64,000 nt of DNA, from positions 682,001 to 746,000 of the forward strand of contig NZ_OY726397.1 of assembly GCF_963378095.1 (NCBI RefSeq), read 5' to 3'. The notes below the pieces were generated by a model, which was given only the letters and a program-made list of their open reading frames with translations, was not told where the DNA came from and ran no database searches. This stretch comes from Mycolicibacterium sp. MU0053 (lineage in GTDB: Bacteria > Actinomycetota > Actinomycetes > Mycobacteriales > Mycobacteriaceae). Below are positions 40,051 through 48,575 of this stretch, piece after piece (the stretch's first letter is position 1; each line of letters begins with the position of its first letter). The translations under genes were made by a program, and so were the position numbers.

Positions 40051-40093
40051 GCCTGCCAAGTCGTGGCGACGCGTGGAGCCCGGCTTGGCAGGC
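40051..40093 (+). terminator. Hairpin after the DUF1989 gene
   Basis: GCCTGCCAAG (40051-40060) and its perfect complement CTTGGCAGGC (40084-40093) form a 10-bp stem with a 23-base loop, starting 20 bases after the DUF1989 stop. No T-run follows. It separates that gene from the GntR gene. Confidence 0.5.
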
Positions 40094-40210
40094 CGGTTCG
40101 GAGCCGCTGCGAGTTGTCGCCACCGCACCGCGCCCTCCGAGTGCACTTTGGGCAACAACACTTTGACGTGTTTCGAGAACTGAAAGCGCACTGCACGAGT
40201 ACCGCCACTG

Positions 40211-40990
40211 ATGTCTTCGCGCCGCGCGGGATACCGGCGAGACCCCAGGGGGAGCCATGAGTCCACGAGAGATTGGATTTGGTTGTTACGAGCGACGGAC
40301 GCGGTGTCAGCTGCCTCGCAGGCTGGAAAATGCCCAGTAGCGAGTCATCGGATCGCCGACTCGATGCGTGAGGACATCCTTGCCGGGCGGCTGAGCCCTG
40401 GAGAACGGATCCGCCAGGAAGACGTCGCAAGCAAGATGGGTGCAAGCCGACTTCCCGTGCGAGAGGCGCTCCGCATGCTTGAGTCGGAGGGCCTCGTCGA
40501 ACTCAGGGCAAACAGCGGTGCCTGGGTGTCCAGGCTGGACCTGCAGGACTGTGACTTAATCTACCGCGTCCGCGAACGCATCGAACCACTCGCACTTGAG
40601 GCAAGCCTTCCACGACTCACCTCCCGCGAGCATCGAAAATTGACCGAAACTCAATGCGAAATCGAGGTCACCGAGGATGTCGATCGTTTCCTTGTACTCG
40701 ATCGGGACCTGCATTTGCTCGCCTATAGCGGCTGCCAAATCCTCGAACTCAACACCATGGTCGCGCGGTACTGGAACACCACCCAACATTACCGTCGCGC
40801 ATACGCCCACCTCGTCGGTTCGGGACGCAAGTGGGTCGCGAACGCTGAACACCGACTCCTCATCGATGCTGTCATCCGTCGAGACGTGGTCGAGGCCGAG
40901 CGATACCTAGTGGGGCACATTCGGCGGACGCGGGTCGAACTGTCGAAGCATCCTGAGCTTTTCGATATCGTTCGACGCGGTGCGCGGTGA
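40211..40990 (+). CDS. GntR-family regulator, FCD subfamily
   Basis: The winged helix runs SHRIADSMREDILAGRLSPGERIRQEDVASKMGASRLPVREALRMLESEGLVEL. The C-terminal FCD ligand domain is helical with LDRDLHLLAY and HRLLIDAVIRRD. FCD regulators bind carboxylic acids and often recognise short palindromes; the FCD regulator VanR is reported to bind a site close to ATTGGATCCAAT, very like the TGGATCCA pairs in this window. The start is unsure: ATG 40211 is given, but GTG 40304 (VSAASQ), giving 228 residues, has a more usual length. It is a candidate for the factor that binds those pairs. Confidence 0.85.
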   Translation: MSSRRAGYRRDPRGSHESTRDWIWLLRATDAVSAASQAGKCPVASHRIADSMREDILAGRLSPGERIRQEDVASKMGASRLPVREALRMLESEGLVELRANSGAWVSRLDLQDCDLIYRVRERIEPLALEASLPRLTSREHRKLTETQCEIEVTEDVDRFLVLDRDLHLLAYSGCQILELNTMVARYWNTTQHYRRAYAHLVGSGRKWVANAEHRLLIDAVIRRDVVEAERYLVGHIRRTRVELSKHPELFDIVRRGAR

Positions 40991-41224
40991 GTCCTGTGAG
41001 CGTGCATGGTGACGGTGCCGCCGCCGGACCGCGTCGCGTACCAACTCGGTGACTATCGCGAGGTGCTTGGGGCGTTGATGGGAGCATCCAAGGTCGACTC
41101 GGAAGTTGTGACTATCGCATTCTCCGTACAAGGCGTCGCCGGTTGTGCAAACATCCCTCACTACAGCGGACAGGATCGCCCGTCTGGCTAGAGCAGTTCA
41201 TTGGCGCGGTGTGGGGGAACACGG

Positions 41225-42853
41225 ATGCGACAAGCGTTTCGGGGTCTATTTGTCCTGACTTTTGCCTTGCTGGGTGTGGTCGCGGTGGCCGTGGCCGGCA
41301 CCATCACCTCGTTTGTGGCACTGGCCGCGACCGCGTTGATCGTGCCGGGGACCGGCACCCCCAACGCGAATGTGCTGCCCGGCTACATGCAGAACGCGGT
41401 CAGTCGCTATCTCACCCAGACCCGGTGTTTTGTGAACGGTGTGGCCAACGGCTGTGACGTTGCGGTCCCGGACCCCAGCGCCAACCTGATCGGGATCAAC
41501 TACCCAGCATCGTTCTGGCCCATGCCTTTTCCCGGTTGGTGTGAGCCAGGCACCTGCAAGAAGTGGAACGTTTCGGTGGGCCAGGGTGTCAGTGCGCTGA
41601 ATGCCGAGGTGATCGAGCAGTGGACCGCCAACCCGAACGAAGACATCGTCATCTTCGGCTACTCGCAGGGCGGTGCGGTGGTCTCCAACGAGCTACGCAA
41701 TCTCGATCAGCTGCCACCGGAAATCAAGGATCAACTCCAGGTCGTCATGATCGGCAACATCGCCAATCCCGATGGGGGACTGTGGCAGCGGCTGCGTCCG
41801 ATTTCGATACTCGGTGAACTGCTGCTCGATGCGACGTTCGGGCCGCCGATGATCACCGACAGCGGAATCCCGATCACCAACATCGGTTTCGAGTACGACC
41901 CGGTGGTCTACGCACCGCGCTACTGGGGCAACCCGCTGGCAATGCTCAATGCGATCGCGGCCTTCGACAACGTGCACGGCTACTACCTGGCCGGTCCCAA
42001 CCGTCCCGGAACCGGAACCATGCCCTACGGCTATACCGACGCGGAACTGGCGGCGGCAATCGCCGACCCGAACAACATCCGCTACGGCGGTCACGACCCG
42101 GACAGCCCGAACAAATACATCATGATCCCGGCCAGGTCGCTGCCGCTGGCCAACCTGATCCTGAGCCTGGCCGAGTCGACCGGAACCACTCCCGTGGTGA
42201 AGCCGCTCGTCGACCTGCTGTCGCCGGCGGCCAAGGTGTTGATCGATCTGGGTTACGACTGGAGCGGCGATCCGGATGTGCCCAAGTCGCTGTCGCTGCT
42301 GCCGTTCAACCCGTTCAACAACTGGGTCGAGGTGGGCGTCGATCTCGTCGAAGCGCTCGCCGAGGGCGTACACAACGTGGTCGGCGGGCCCGGTGCGGTG
42401 GCGACGACGGGGCCGCCCGCCGCGCCTGTGGAGGGCTTGTCGGTGTTGGCGGACCCGGCCCCCGCACCGAAGCCGCTGGCCGAACGGGTCAGGGCCCTCG
42501 CCGCCGCGGAGCAGAAGAGCCCGGAGGTCGTGGCGGTCGGCGCGGCGGCGGATGGCGCTCTGGAGACGCCCGCCGCAGAACCGGCCGAGGGCATCGACAC
42601 CGAACCCGCCAAGAAGCCGGCCGAACTCAGCGCCAAGAAGCTCAGGAAGGACCTCAGGGGCGCGGTCAAGACGTTCTTCGGCAAGGGTGCGAAGAAGAAC
42701 GGCCTCGCGAAGGGCCTCAAGAACGGCCGGGGCGACAAGGACGTCGAGCAGAAGCAGGACGAGGGCGCGACGGCCGCCGAGAACGACACTGAGAAGGCGC
42801 CGGCGGACGGTGACGACGGCAACGCCGGCAACGACGCCAAGCAGGCCGCCTGA
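41225..42853 (+). CDS. Secreted PE-PPE-domain serine hydrolase with charged C-terminal tail
   Basis: This 542-residue protein has an N-terminal membrane/signal segment (LFVLTFALLGVVAVAVAGTITSFVAL) and a PE-PPE (cutinase-like alpha/beta hydrolase) domain: ALIVPGTGTPN, then the nucleophile elbow IFGYSQGGAVVSNEL, and GGHDPDSPNKY. After about residue 370 it becomes Ala/Pro-rich, and then a Lys-rich region (KKLRKDLRGAVKTFFGKGAKKN) followed by an acidic end. The domain is typical of mycobacterial esterases acting at the envelope. ATG 41225 follows GGGGGAA. The basic/acidic tail is unusual and might bind wall polymers. Confidence 0.88.
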   Translation: MRQAFRGLFVLTFALLGVVAVAVAGTITSFVALAATALIVPGTGTPNANVLPGYMQNAVSRYLTQTRCFVNGVANGCDVAVPDPSANLIGINYPASFWPMPFPGWCEPGTCKKWNVSVGQGVSALNAEVIEQWTANPNEDIVIFGYSQGGAVVSNELRNLDQLPPEIKDQLQVVMIGNIANPDGGLWQRLRPISILGELLLDATFGPPMITDSGIPITNIGFEYDPVVYAPRYWGNPLAMLNAIAAFDNVHGYYLAGPNRPGTGTMPYGYTDAELAAAIADPNNIRYGGHDPDSPNKYIMIPARSLPLANLILSLAESTGTTPVVKPLVDLLSPAAKVLIDLGYDWSGDPDVPKSLSLLPFNPFNNWVEVGVDLVEALAEGVHNVVGGPGAVATTGPPAAPVEGLSVLADPAPAPKPLAERVRALAAAEQKSPEVVAVGAAADGALETPAAEPAEGIDTEPAKKPAELSAKKLRKDLRGAVKTFFGKGAKKNGLAKGLKNGRGDKDVEQKQDEGATAAENDTEKAPADGDDGNAGNDAKQAA

Positions 42854-42959
42854 CAGACGCGGGCGGTTACCAGTAGGGCTCGACCTGCGACCTGCCGATC
42901 GACAGTCCGCTCCGACGCGACGATGTTGGGTTGATTCGCGACTGCCCGTCGTGTTCCGC

Positions 42960-43006
42960 TGTAGACCCTGCTACAGGGTCTGTAGCGCAGGCTACAGCGG
43001 TTGTAG
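42960..43006. promoter_or_regulatory. Array of TGTAG/CTACA half-sites (operator cluster)
   Basis: Five half-sites alternate in orientation: TGTAG 42960-42964, CTACA 42971-42975, TGTAG 42981-42985, CTACA 42992-42996, TGTAG 43002-43006. They form two inverted pairs with 6-base spacers (ACCCTG and CGCAGG) and a roughly 10.5-base period, so all half-sites lie on one face of the helix. The array ends 63 bases before the ATG at 43070. A third TGTAG-N6-CTACA is at 43559. Confidence 0.7.
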
Positions 43007-43069
43007 GCTGGTCCGGACGTGAACGCACTTGGCCGGTCACAATCGCGGTCGACCGATGGGAGCAACGCC

Positions 43070-43405
43070 ATGAGCGATGCAGACACCTGGCTTGCCGAGC
43101 GCGAGGTAGAGCTCAGCGCGACCGCATCCAAGCGCTTCGCCAAGGTCTGGCGCGAACTCGCCGAGCGCGACGGGCGCGCCCGCGAGGCTGGGCTAACGGC
43201 CGCGGCAAAGTACCTCGCCGGCGCGACCAAGCCGGCCGACATCGGCAAGACGCTCGCCAAGGCGCGCCAACGGGCCGAGGCGCAGCTGGCGGCGGCGCGC
43301 GTAGTCGCGGTGCTGGCGGTCGAGGACGGGGCTGGGGAAGCCCCGACGGCCCGCGAGATCGGCGTGGATCGCATGGCGCTACGCAACTGGCTCGGCAAGC
43401 GGTAG
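43070..43405 (+). CDS. Small helical protein with C-terminal HTH-like motif
   Basis: This 111-residue, highly charged, mostly helical protein begins MSDADTWLAEREVELSATAS. It ends with EAPTAREIGVDRMALRNWLGKR, which resembles a recognition-helix turn. No family was recognised. The operator array lies immediately upstream, so it may bind its own promoter. Its size and composition are like small plasmid- or phage-derived regulators. The frame stays open to 43019, but ATG 43070 gives a compact start. Confidence 0.6.
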   Translation: MSDADTWLAEREVELSATASKRFAKVWRELAERDGRAREAGLTAAAKYLAGATKPADIGKTLAKARQRAEAQLAAARVVAVLAVEDGAGEAPTAREIGVDRMALRNWLGKR

Positions 43406-43411
43406 CAGAAT

Positions 43412-43440
43412 GCCCCCACCCGCCGTCGGGGCGGAATTTT
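43412..43440 (+). terminator. Hairpin with T-run after the small HTH-like gene
   Basis: GCCCC (43412-43416) with GGGGC (43428-43432), or alternatively CCGCC/GGCGG (43420-43434), forms a GC hairpin followed by AATTTT. It lies just after the stop at 43405. A second hairpin GCCGGC CCTTC GCCGGC follows at 43453-43469. Confidence 0.5.
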
Positions 43441-43558
43441 GCTATGCGGCACGCCGGCCCTTCGCCGGCAGTGCGAACCGTCGGCTGGGGTCTGTCCGAT
43501 TGTCGTGCTGCGCAACCATTCCCGCGCATCCGTATCTACCCGTGGAGCAGGCGATGTG

Positions 43559-43574
43559 TGTAGAGGGCGCTACA
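43559..43574. promoter_or_regulatory. Single TGTAG-N6-CTACA operator
   Basis: TGTAG AGGGCG CTACA has the same half-sites and 6-base spacer as the 42960-43006 array. It lies 31 bases before the ATG at 43606, in promoter position for the 52-residue gene and possibly for nrdF behind it. Confidence 0.65.
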
Positions 43575-43605
43575 GTCAAGCCCGGGAGGGAGGCGCGGGG
43601 ATAGG

Positions 43606-43764
43606 ATGGCAGTCGCAAACCCAATCGAAAAGCTTCAGAAGGTCGACCGTGACAGCCTGGTGGCGACAGTGTGTGTCGGCCACCACCCCAGCCTCGACTC
43701 CCAGGAGCGCGTCGTGCTGACCGCGAAGTGCGGCGTTGCCGACGACGATGCACGCTGGCTATAG
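43606..43764 (+). CDS. 52-residue hypothetical protein
   Basis: ATG 43606 opens 52 codons: MAVANPIEKLQKVDRDSLVA, then VCVGHHPSLDSQERVVL and an acidic end. It has a plausible soluble composition and two cysteines. GGGAGGGAGG lies 16-25 bases upstream and a TGTAG-N6-CTACA operator further upstream. It stops shortly before nrdF in the same direction. No family was recognised; co-regulation with the 43070 gene is inferred from the shared operator. Confidence 0.5.
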   Translation: MAVANPIEKLQKVDRDSLVATVCVGHHPSLDSQERVVLTAKCGVADDDARWL

Positions 43765-44778
<1,014 letters not shown>

Positions 44779-44799
44779 CCGGCCGGCGCGGTGCTCTGG

Positions 44800-44872
44800 T
44801 GCCCCCAGTAGGACTCGAACCTACGACCTGCGGATTAAAAGTCCGTAGCTCTACCAACTGAGCTATAGGGGC
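44800..44872 (-). tRNA. tRNA-Lys (anticodon TTT)
   Basis: The minus strand folds as a cloverleaf: acceptor GCCCCTA paired with TGGGGGC, anticodon loop CTTTTAA, T-arm containing GGTTCGAGTCC, discriminator A. No CCA is encoded. It converges on nrdF and is divergent from the Glu-Asp-Phe cluster. Confidence 0.96.
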
Positions 44873-44960
44873 GTTGCGAGCAATCAGGATAACCGAGCCC
44901 GTACCGTCGCTTCCGGACGAGGTTCCCGAGACCCCGCGCGAGGCCCCTTCCGGCCCAATT

Positions 44961-44989
44961 TTGGGATTGCGGGGAACGTGCCCTAAGCT
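44961..44989 (+). promoter_or_regulatory. Promoter of the tRNA cluster
   Basis: TTGGGA (44961-44966) and TAAGCT (44984-44989) are separated by 17 bases, a good -35/-10 pair for the housekeeping sigma factor. They lie about 50 bases upstream of tRNA-Glu. Confidence 0.65.
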
Positions 44990-45041
44990 ATCGAAGCTCC
45001 CAGCGGAAGCGTTGTGAGTACCCCGGAGAGATTCGGACCAG

Positions 45042-45114
45042 GCCCCCTTCGTCTAGCGGCCTAGGACGCCGCCCTTTCAAGGCGGTAGCGCGGGTTCGAA
45101 TCCCGTAGGGGGTA
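45042..45114 (+). tRNA. tRNA-Glu (anticodon TTC)
   Basis: The cloverleaf has acceptor GCCCCCT paired with AGGGGGT (one G-U), anticodon loop CTTTCAA, T-arm GGGTTCGAATCCC and discriminator A. It is first in the Glu-Asp-Phe array. Confidence 0.96.
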
Positions 45115-45151
45115 CGCATATCGTGGAAGCATGGGATGCAGCAGTAAGCAA

Positions 45152-45225
45152 GGCCCTGTGGCGCAGTTGGTTAGCGCGCCGCCCTGTCACGGCGGAGGTC
45201 GCGGGTTCGAGTCCCGTCAGGGTCG
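45152..45225 (+). tRNA. tRNA-Asp (anticodon GTC)
   Basis: The acceptor is GGCCCTG with CAGGGTC, the anticodon loop CTGTCAC, the T-arm GGGTTCGAGTCCC and the discriminator G. CCA is encoded directly after (45226-45228). Confidence 0.96.
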
Positions 45226-45258
45226 CCAATAAGGCATTGAGGTTATCCGGTGCCTTCC

Positions 45259-45332
45259 GGCCAGGTAGCTCAGTTGGTACGAGCGTCCGCCTGAAAAGCG
45301 GAAGGTCGCCGGTTCGATCCCGGCCCTGGCCA
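45259..45332 (+). tRNA. tRNA-Phe (anticodon GAA)
   Basis: The acceptor is GGCCAGG with CCTGGCC, the anticodon loop CTGAAAA, the T-arm CGGTTCGATCCCG and the discriminator A. CCA is not encoded. It is last in the cluster. An integrase scar lies about 107 bases downstream, so this tRNA is the likely historic attachment site. Confidence 0.96.
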
Positions 45333-45337
45333 CAATG

Positions 45338-45362
45338 AACCCGCTGGTAACAGCGGGTTTTC
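45338..45362 (+). terminator. Terminator of the tRNA cluster
   Basis: AACCCGCTG (45338-45346), loop GTAA, CAGCGGGTT (45351-45359) followed by TTTC is a 9-bp perfect stem with a short T-run. It starts 5 bases after tRNA-Phe. Confidence 0.85.
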
Positions 45363-45438
45363 TGGTTCGCGGCCGCGCTGCCGATGACCCATCGTGACCC
45401 GTTCCGGAATTACTCGCCCGCCGATGACCCGGCCGTGG

Positions 45439-45668
45439 TCACTCGGCCTTCTTCTCCGACCCCGTCGTGATTGTGTTCAGCACCGCAGCGGCGTCGGCGA
45501 GGGCGTCGTTCGTCGAGTGCGCGTAGGTCCGCAAGGTGAACCCGGCGTCCCGGTGCCCGAGCCACGCTGCGATAACCACCACCGGCACGCCACGCATGTG
45601 CATCAGCGTCGCGCAGCTGTGCCTCGCGTCGTGGAGACGAACGTGGGGCAGGCCCGTCGACTTCGATC
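45439..45668 (-). pseudogene. C-terminal remnant of a phage-type tyrosine integrase
   Basis: The minus-strand frame ending at TGA 45441-45439 reads GLPHVRLHDARHSCATLMHM, GVPVVVIAAWLGHRD and TLRTYAHSTNDALADAAAVL. This gives the catalytic H-x-x-R (HDAR), the second His (GHRD) and the nucleophile Tyr (TYAHS) of a tyrosine recombinase. The rest of the enzyme is missing: upstream of about 45665 the sequence switches to the start of a dehydrogenase gene in another frame. It marks the edge of a lost integrated element beside tRNA-Phe. Confidence 0.82.
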
Positions 45669-45712
45669 TCGGCCCGTAGCTCGGCGGCGGACGGCAGGGT
45701 TTGCTCGGTCAT
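45665..45712 (-). pseudogene. N-terminal stub of a second acyl-CoA dehydrogenase-type gene
   Basis: ATG 45712 overlaps the repaired stop of the preceding fadE-like gene (TGAGATG arrangement) and encodes MTEQTLPSAAELRAEIE, a typical acyl-CoA dehydrogenase start. After about 16 codons it runs into the integrase fragment in another frame. It appears to have been cut off by the same event that left the integrase scar. Confidence 0.55.
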
Positions 45713-45713
45713 C

Positions 45714-46722
45714 TCAGGCGCCTTTCGGCAGCAGGAAACGCTCGCGGTGTACCACGGAGGCGCCGAACAGTTGCAGGCCGGTGCGGGCCCGGCGCAGGTA
45801 TAGGGTGCGCGGGGTGTTCCCAGGTGAACCCGATGCCACCGTGCAGCTGGATGGCCTGCATCGCGGTGTGGACGTAGGCCTCGGCGCAGGCGAATCCCGC
45901 GAGTGCGACTGCATCGCCGCGGTTTTCAGCGTCCTCGTATCGGGCGGTCGCGTTCTGAGCCGCCGAAGTCGCCGATTCGACCTGTAGCGACAGATCGGCC
46001 GCCATGTGTTTGAGCGCCTGGAAACTGACGATCGGCCGGCCGAACTGGATGCGGGTCTTGAGATGGTCGACGGTGAGGTCGAAGATCCGGCGGGCTCCGC
46101 CGGCCTGCTCGCCGACCAGCGCGATAACCGCCAGATCCAGCGCCTGCTGGACCGCCTCCCAGCCTGCGGTGCCGATGCGCTGGGACGGGCTGGCGGTGAA
46201 GGTGTAGGTGGACAGCGTGGCCGGATCGAAAACCGCTGCGGCGGTGCGCTGGAAGCCGGGGGCATCGGGGGCGACGTGGAAGACGGCGGGTCCGTCGTGG
46301 GTCTGCGCGACGACGAGGATGACATCGGCGATCTGTCCGCTGGTGACGTAATGCGCAGTCCCGGTCAGCGTTCCGTCCGCGCCAGCCCGGATGTCGACAC
46401 CGTCCGGCGCCCAGTTGCCGCGGGGCCCCGTGACGGCCACAGTGCCGATCGCGGTTCCGTCGGCCAGCTTGGGGAGCAGCCGCTGCTTGTCCGCTGTGGT
46501 GCCGGCGGCCCGGACGAGCGCCACGGTGAGCACCGCGCTGGACAGGAACGGGGCGGGCGGCAGGGCGGCCCCGGTCTCCTCGGCGACGGCCTCGAGTTCC
46601 GCCGCGCCCAGGCCGACACGGCCGTACTCGGGCTCCACCAGTAGCCCGGTGACGCCCTGCGCAGCCAGCTTGGCCCACAGCTCGTGGTCGTAGCGGTCCG
46701 CAGAGGCCGGCACCCGGCGCAC
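45714..46722 (-). pseudogene. Frameshifted acyl-CoA dehydrogenase
   Basis: The translation from GTG 46722 reads as an acyl-CoA dehydrogenase: LWAKLAAQGVTGLLVEPEYG, AADGTAIGTVAVTGP-type flavin region, FGRPIVSFQALKHMAADL and QAIQLHGGIGFTWEH. Near 45803-45805 one extra C moves the frame; in the other frame it continues LYLRRARTGLQLFGASVVHR to a normal end at 45714. The N terminus is also short: the frame goes straight back to the SDR stop without a good start and lacks the first 15-40 residues. Either a decayed gene or a sequencing indel would explain the shift. Confidence 0.75.
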
Positions 46723-46761
46723 GTCGGCCTCGGCACGTTTCCGATCGCGACATGAGTGGAC

Positions 46762-47457
46762 TCAGTACGAGGCGCGTCCGCCGGAGACGTCGTACACCGC
46801 GCCGGTGGAGAAGCTCACCGCAGCCGAGGACAGCCAAGCCACCAGCTCGGCGACCTCGTCGGTGCGGCCCATCCGCGCCATCGGGGTCAGTGCCTGCGAG
46901 CGCGCCAGGATCGCCGGGTCGGTGTTGTAGTTCATCGGGCTGGAAACCGCCGCCGGGGCCACCGCATTGACCAGCACTCCGGTGGTGGCCAACTCCTTGC
47001 CCAGTGATTTCGTCAGCGCGATGACGGCGGCCTTGGACGCGGAATAGGCACTCTGCATGGGGTTTCCGTCCTTGGCGGCGATGCTCGCCAGGTTGACGAT
47101 GCGGCCCCAGCCTCGTTCGACCATGCCCGGGGCGAAGGCCCGGCACATCAGGAAGGTGCCCTCGGTGTTCACGGCGAAGGTGCGCCGCCAGTCGGCCATG
47201 GTCACCGCCACCAACGGCGCCGACGGACCCACCACACCTGCGCTGTTGATCAGGATGTCGACCACGCCGACCCGCTCGCGCAGCGCGTCGACGGAGTCGG
47301 GATCACTGATATCGACGTGTTCATCGGCCTGTCCGGCCAGGTCCGCGGTCACCACCTCGACGCCGGCGGCACGCAGCCGGACGGCACATGCCGCGCCAAT
47401 ACCGCTGGCACCGCCGGTCACCAATGCCCGCTGTCGGGGGTCGGTTTCGGTCATCAT
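46762..47457 (-). CDS. Short-chain dehydrogenase/reductase
   Basis: This 231-residue SDR has the nucleotide motif VTGGASGIGAA, the NSAG motif (ILINSAGVVG), catalytic Ser in NLASIAA and YSASK at about residue 145. It makes an NAD(P)-linked alcohol/ketone interconversion; the substrate is unknown. It heads a minus-strand operon with the broken acyl-CoA dehydrogenase. It is divergent from a LysR gene, which likely regulates it. ATG 47457 and 47454 are both possible starts. Confidence 0.9.
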   Translation of the reverse strand: MMTETDPRQRALVTGGASGIGAACAVRLRAAGVEVVTADLAGQADEHVDISDPDSVDALRERVGVVDILINSAGVVGPSAPLVAVTMADWRRTFAVNTEGTFLMCRAFAPGMVERGWGRIVNLASIAAKDGNPMQSAYSASKAAVIALTKSLGKELATTGVLVNAVAPAAVSSPMNYNTDPAILARSQALTPMARMGRTDEVAELVAWLSSAAVSFSTGAVYDVSGGRASY

Positions 47458-47557
47458 GTCTCCTCGGCACCGGCATTATGTTCAACTGGCGCAAAGTTTT
47501 TCAAATCTCTGTATGCTCTGAGCAGTATAGGAGTGCAGCGAGAGCGGGGAGCCGATC

Positions 47558-48451
47558 GTGGAGATTCGGTGGATGCAGGCATTCGTCGCGGTCGCCGAGG
47601 AACTGCACTTCGGCCGGGCGGCGACGCGCTTGCAGATGGCGCAGTCTCCGCTGTCGCAGACCATCCGCAAGCTCGAGCGCGACCTCGGTGTCTCGCTGTT
47701 CGAGCGCAGCACCCGGTCGGTGGCGCTGACCGCGGCCGGGCACGCCTTCCTGCCGCACGCCCGCACTGTGCTCGAGGAGGTCGAAACCGCGCGCCGTGCC
47801 ACCCGGGCGTCCGCGGGCGGTATCTACGGCCATGTGGCACTTGGCTTTACCGGTGTGCTCAACCATCTTTCGGTGCCCCCGCTAACCCAGGCGGTGCGGA
47901 ACACCTACCCAGATGTCGAACTCGATCTGGTCGGCCGGGTGATGACCCGCGATGCCCTGACGAAAGTGGACACCGGCGCCCTGGACATCGCCTTCGTCGG
48001 GCTGCCGGTCGACTCGGCGGTGGTGCGCACCCGGCTCATCGCCAGGGAGCCCTTCGGTGCGGTGCTGCCCGTGGGACACCGGCTCGCCGGTCGGGACGCC
48101 ATCGATCTGGCGGCGCTGGCCGATGACGATTTCATCGCCACCCCGTTCCTGGCGGGTTCGTCGCTGCAGGAGATCGCGATGCAAGCGTGCGTGGATGCCG
48201 GGTTCCGGCCGCGGGTGGTGCAGGAGATCACCGACCCCTACATGATCCTGATGCTGGTGGCCGCAGGAGTGGGGGTGGCGCTGATGACCGAGGGGGTTGC
48301 CAACGTGACGCCGCCCGGTGCGGTGTTCGTGCCGCTGACCGGGGAGCCGGTGCTGATGCTGCACGGTATTGCATGGTCACCGCGGCGTGGTTCGGTCGCG
48401 CGGGATGCTGTCCTTGCGTTGTCGGAGGACATCTTGCCAACGCCGCCCTGA
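47558..48451 (+). CDS. LysR-family transcriptional regulator
   Basis: This 297-residue protein has the N-terminal HTH WMQAFVAVAEELHFGRAATRLQMAQSPLSQTIRKLERDLG, then a two-lobed effector domain (GHVALGFTGVLNHLSVPPL). GTG 47558 follows GGGGAG. Aromatic- and acid-catabolism regulators of this type usually act on the divergent gene, here the SDR. The 100-base gap is AT-rich and should hold the operator. Confidence 0.9.
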   Translation: MEIRWMQAFVAVAEELHFGRAATRLQMAQSPLSQTIRKLERDLGVSLFERSTRSVALTAAGHAFLPHARTVLEEVETARRATRASAGGIYGHVALGFTGVLNHLSVPPLTQAVRNTYPDVELDLVGRVMTRDALTKVDTGALDIAFVGLPVDSAVVRTRLIAREPFGAVLPVGHRLAGRDAIDLAALADDDFIATPFLAGSSLQEIAMQACVDAGFRPRVVQEITDPYMILMLVAAGVGVALMTEGVANVTPPGAVFVPLTGEPVLMLHGIAWSPRRGSVARDAVLALSEDILPTPP

Positions 48452-48575
48452 TCTGCGATTAAGACGTTCAAGCACATAAATAAAGATCAATTTAGTGTTG
48501 GACACGCAATAGTGTGTCGGGTCACACTTTCTGTGCTGCGGGTAGAGACACCCCCGCACTCGGAAAGGACCACCC

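Noticed and set aside
42960..43006. Alternating TGTAG/CTACA units as a CRISPR-like array
   Set aside because: Units are 5 bases with 5-6 base spacers, far too short; they are an operator cluster. No CRISPR array or cas gene was seen in the window.
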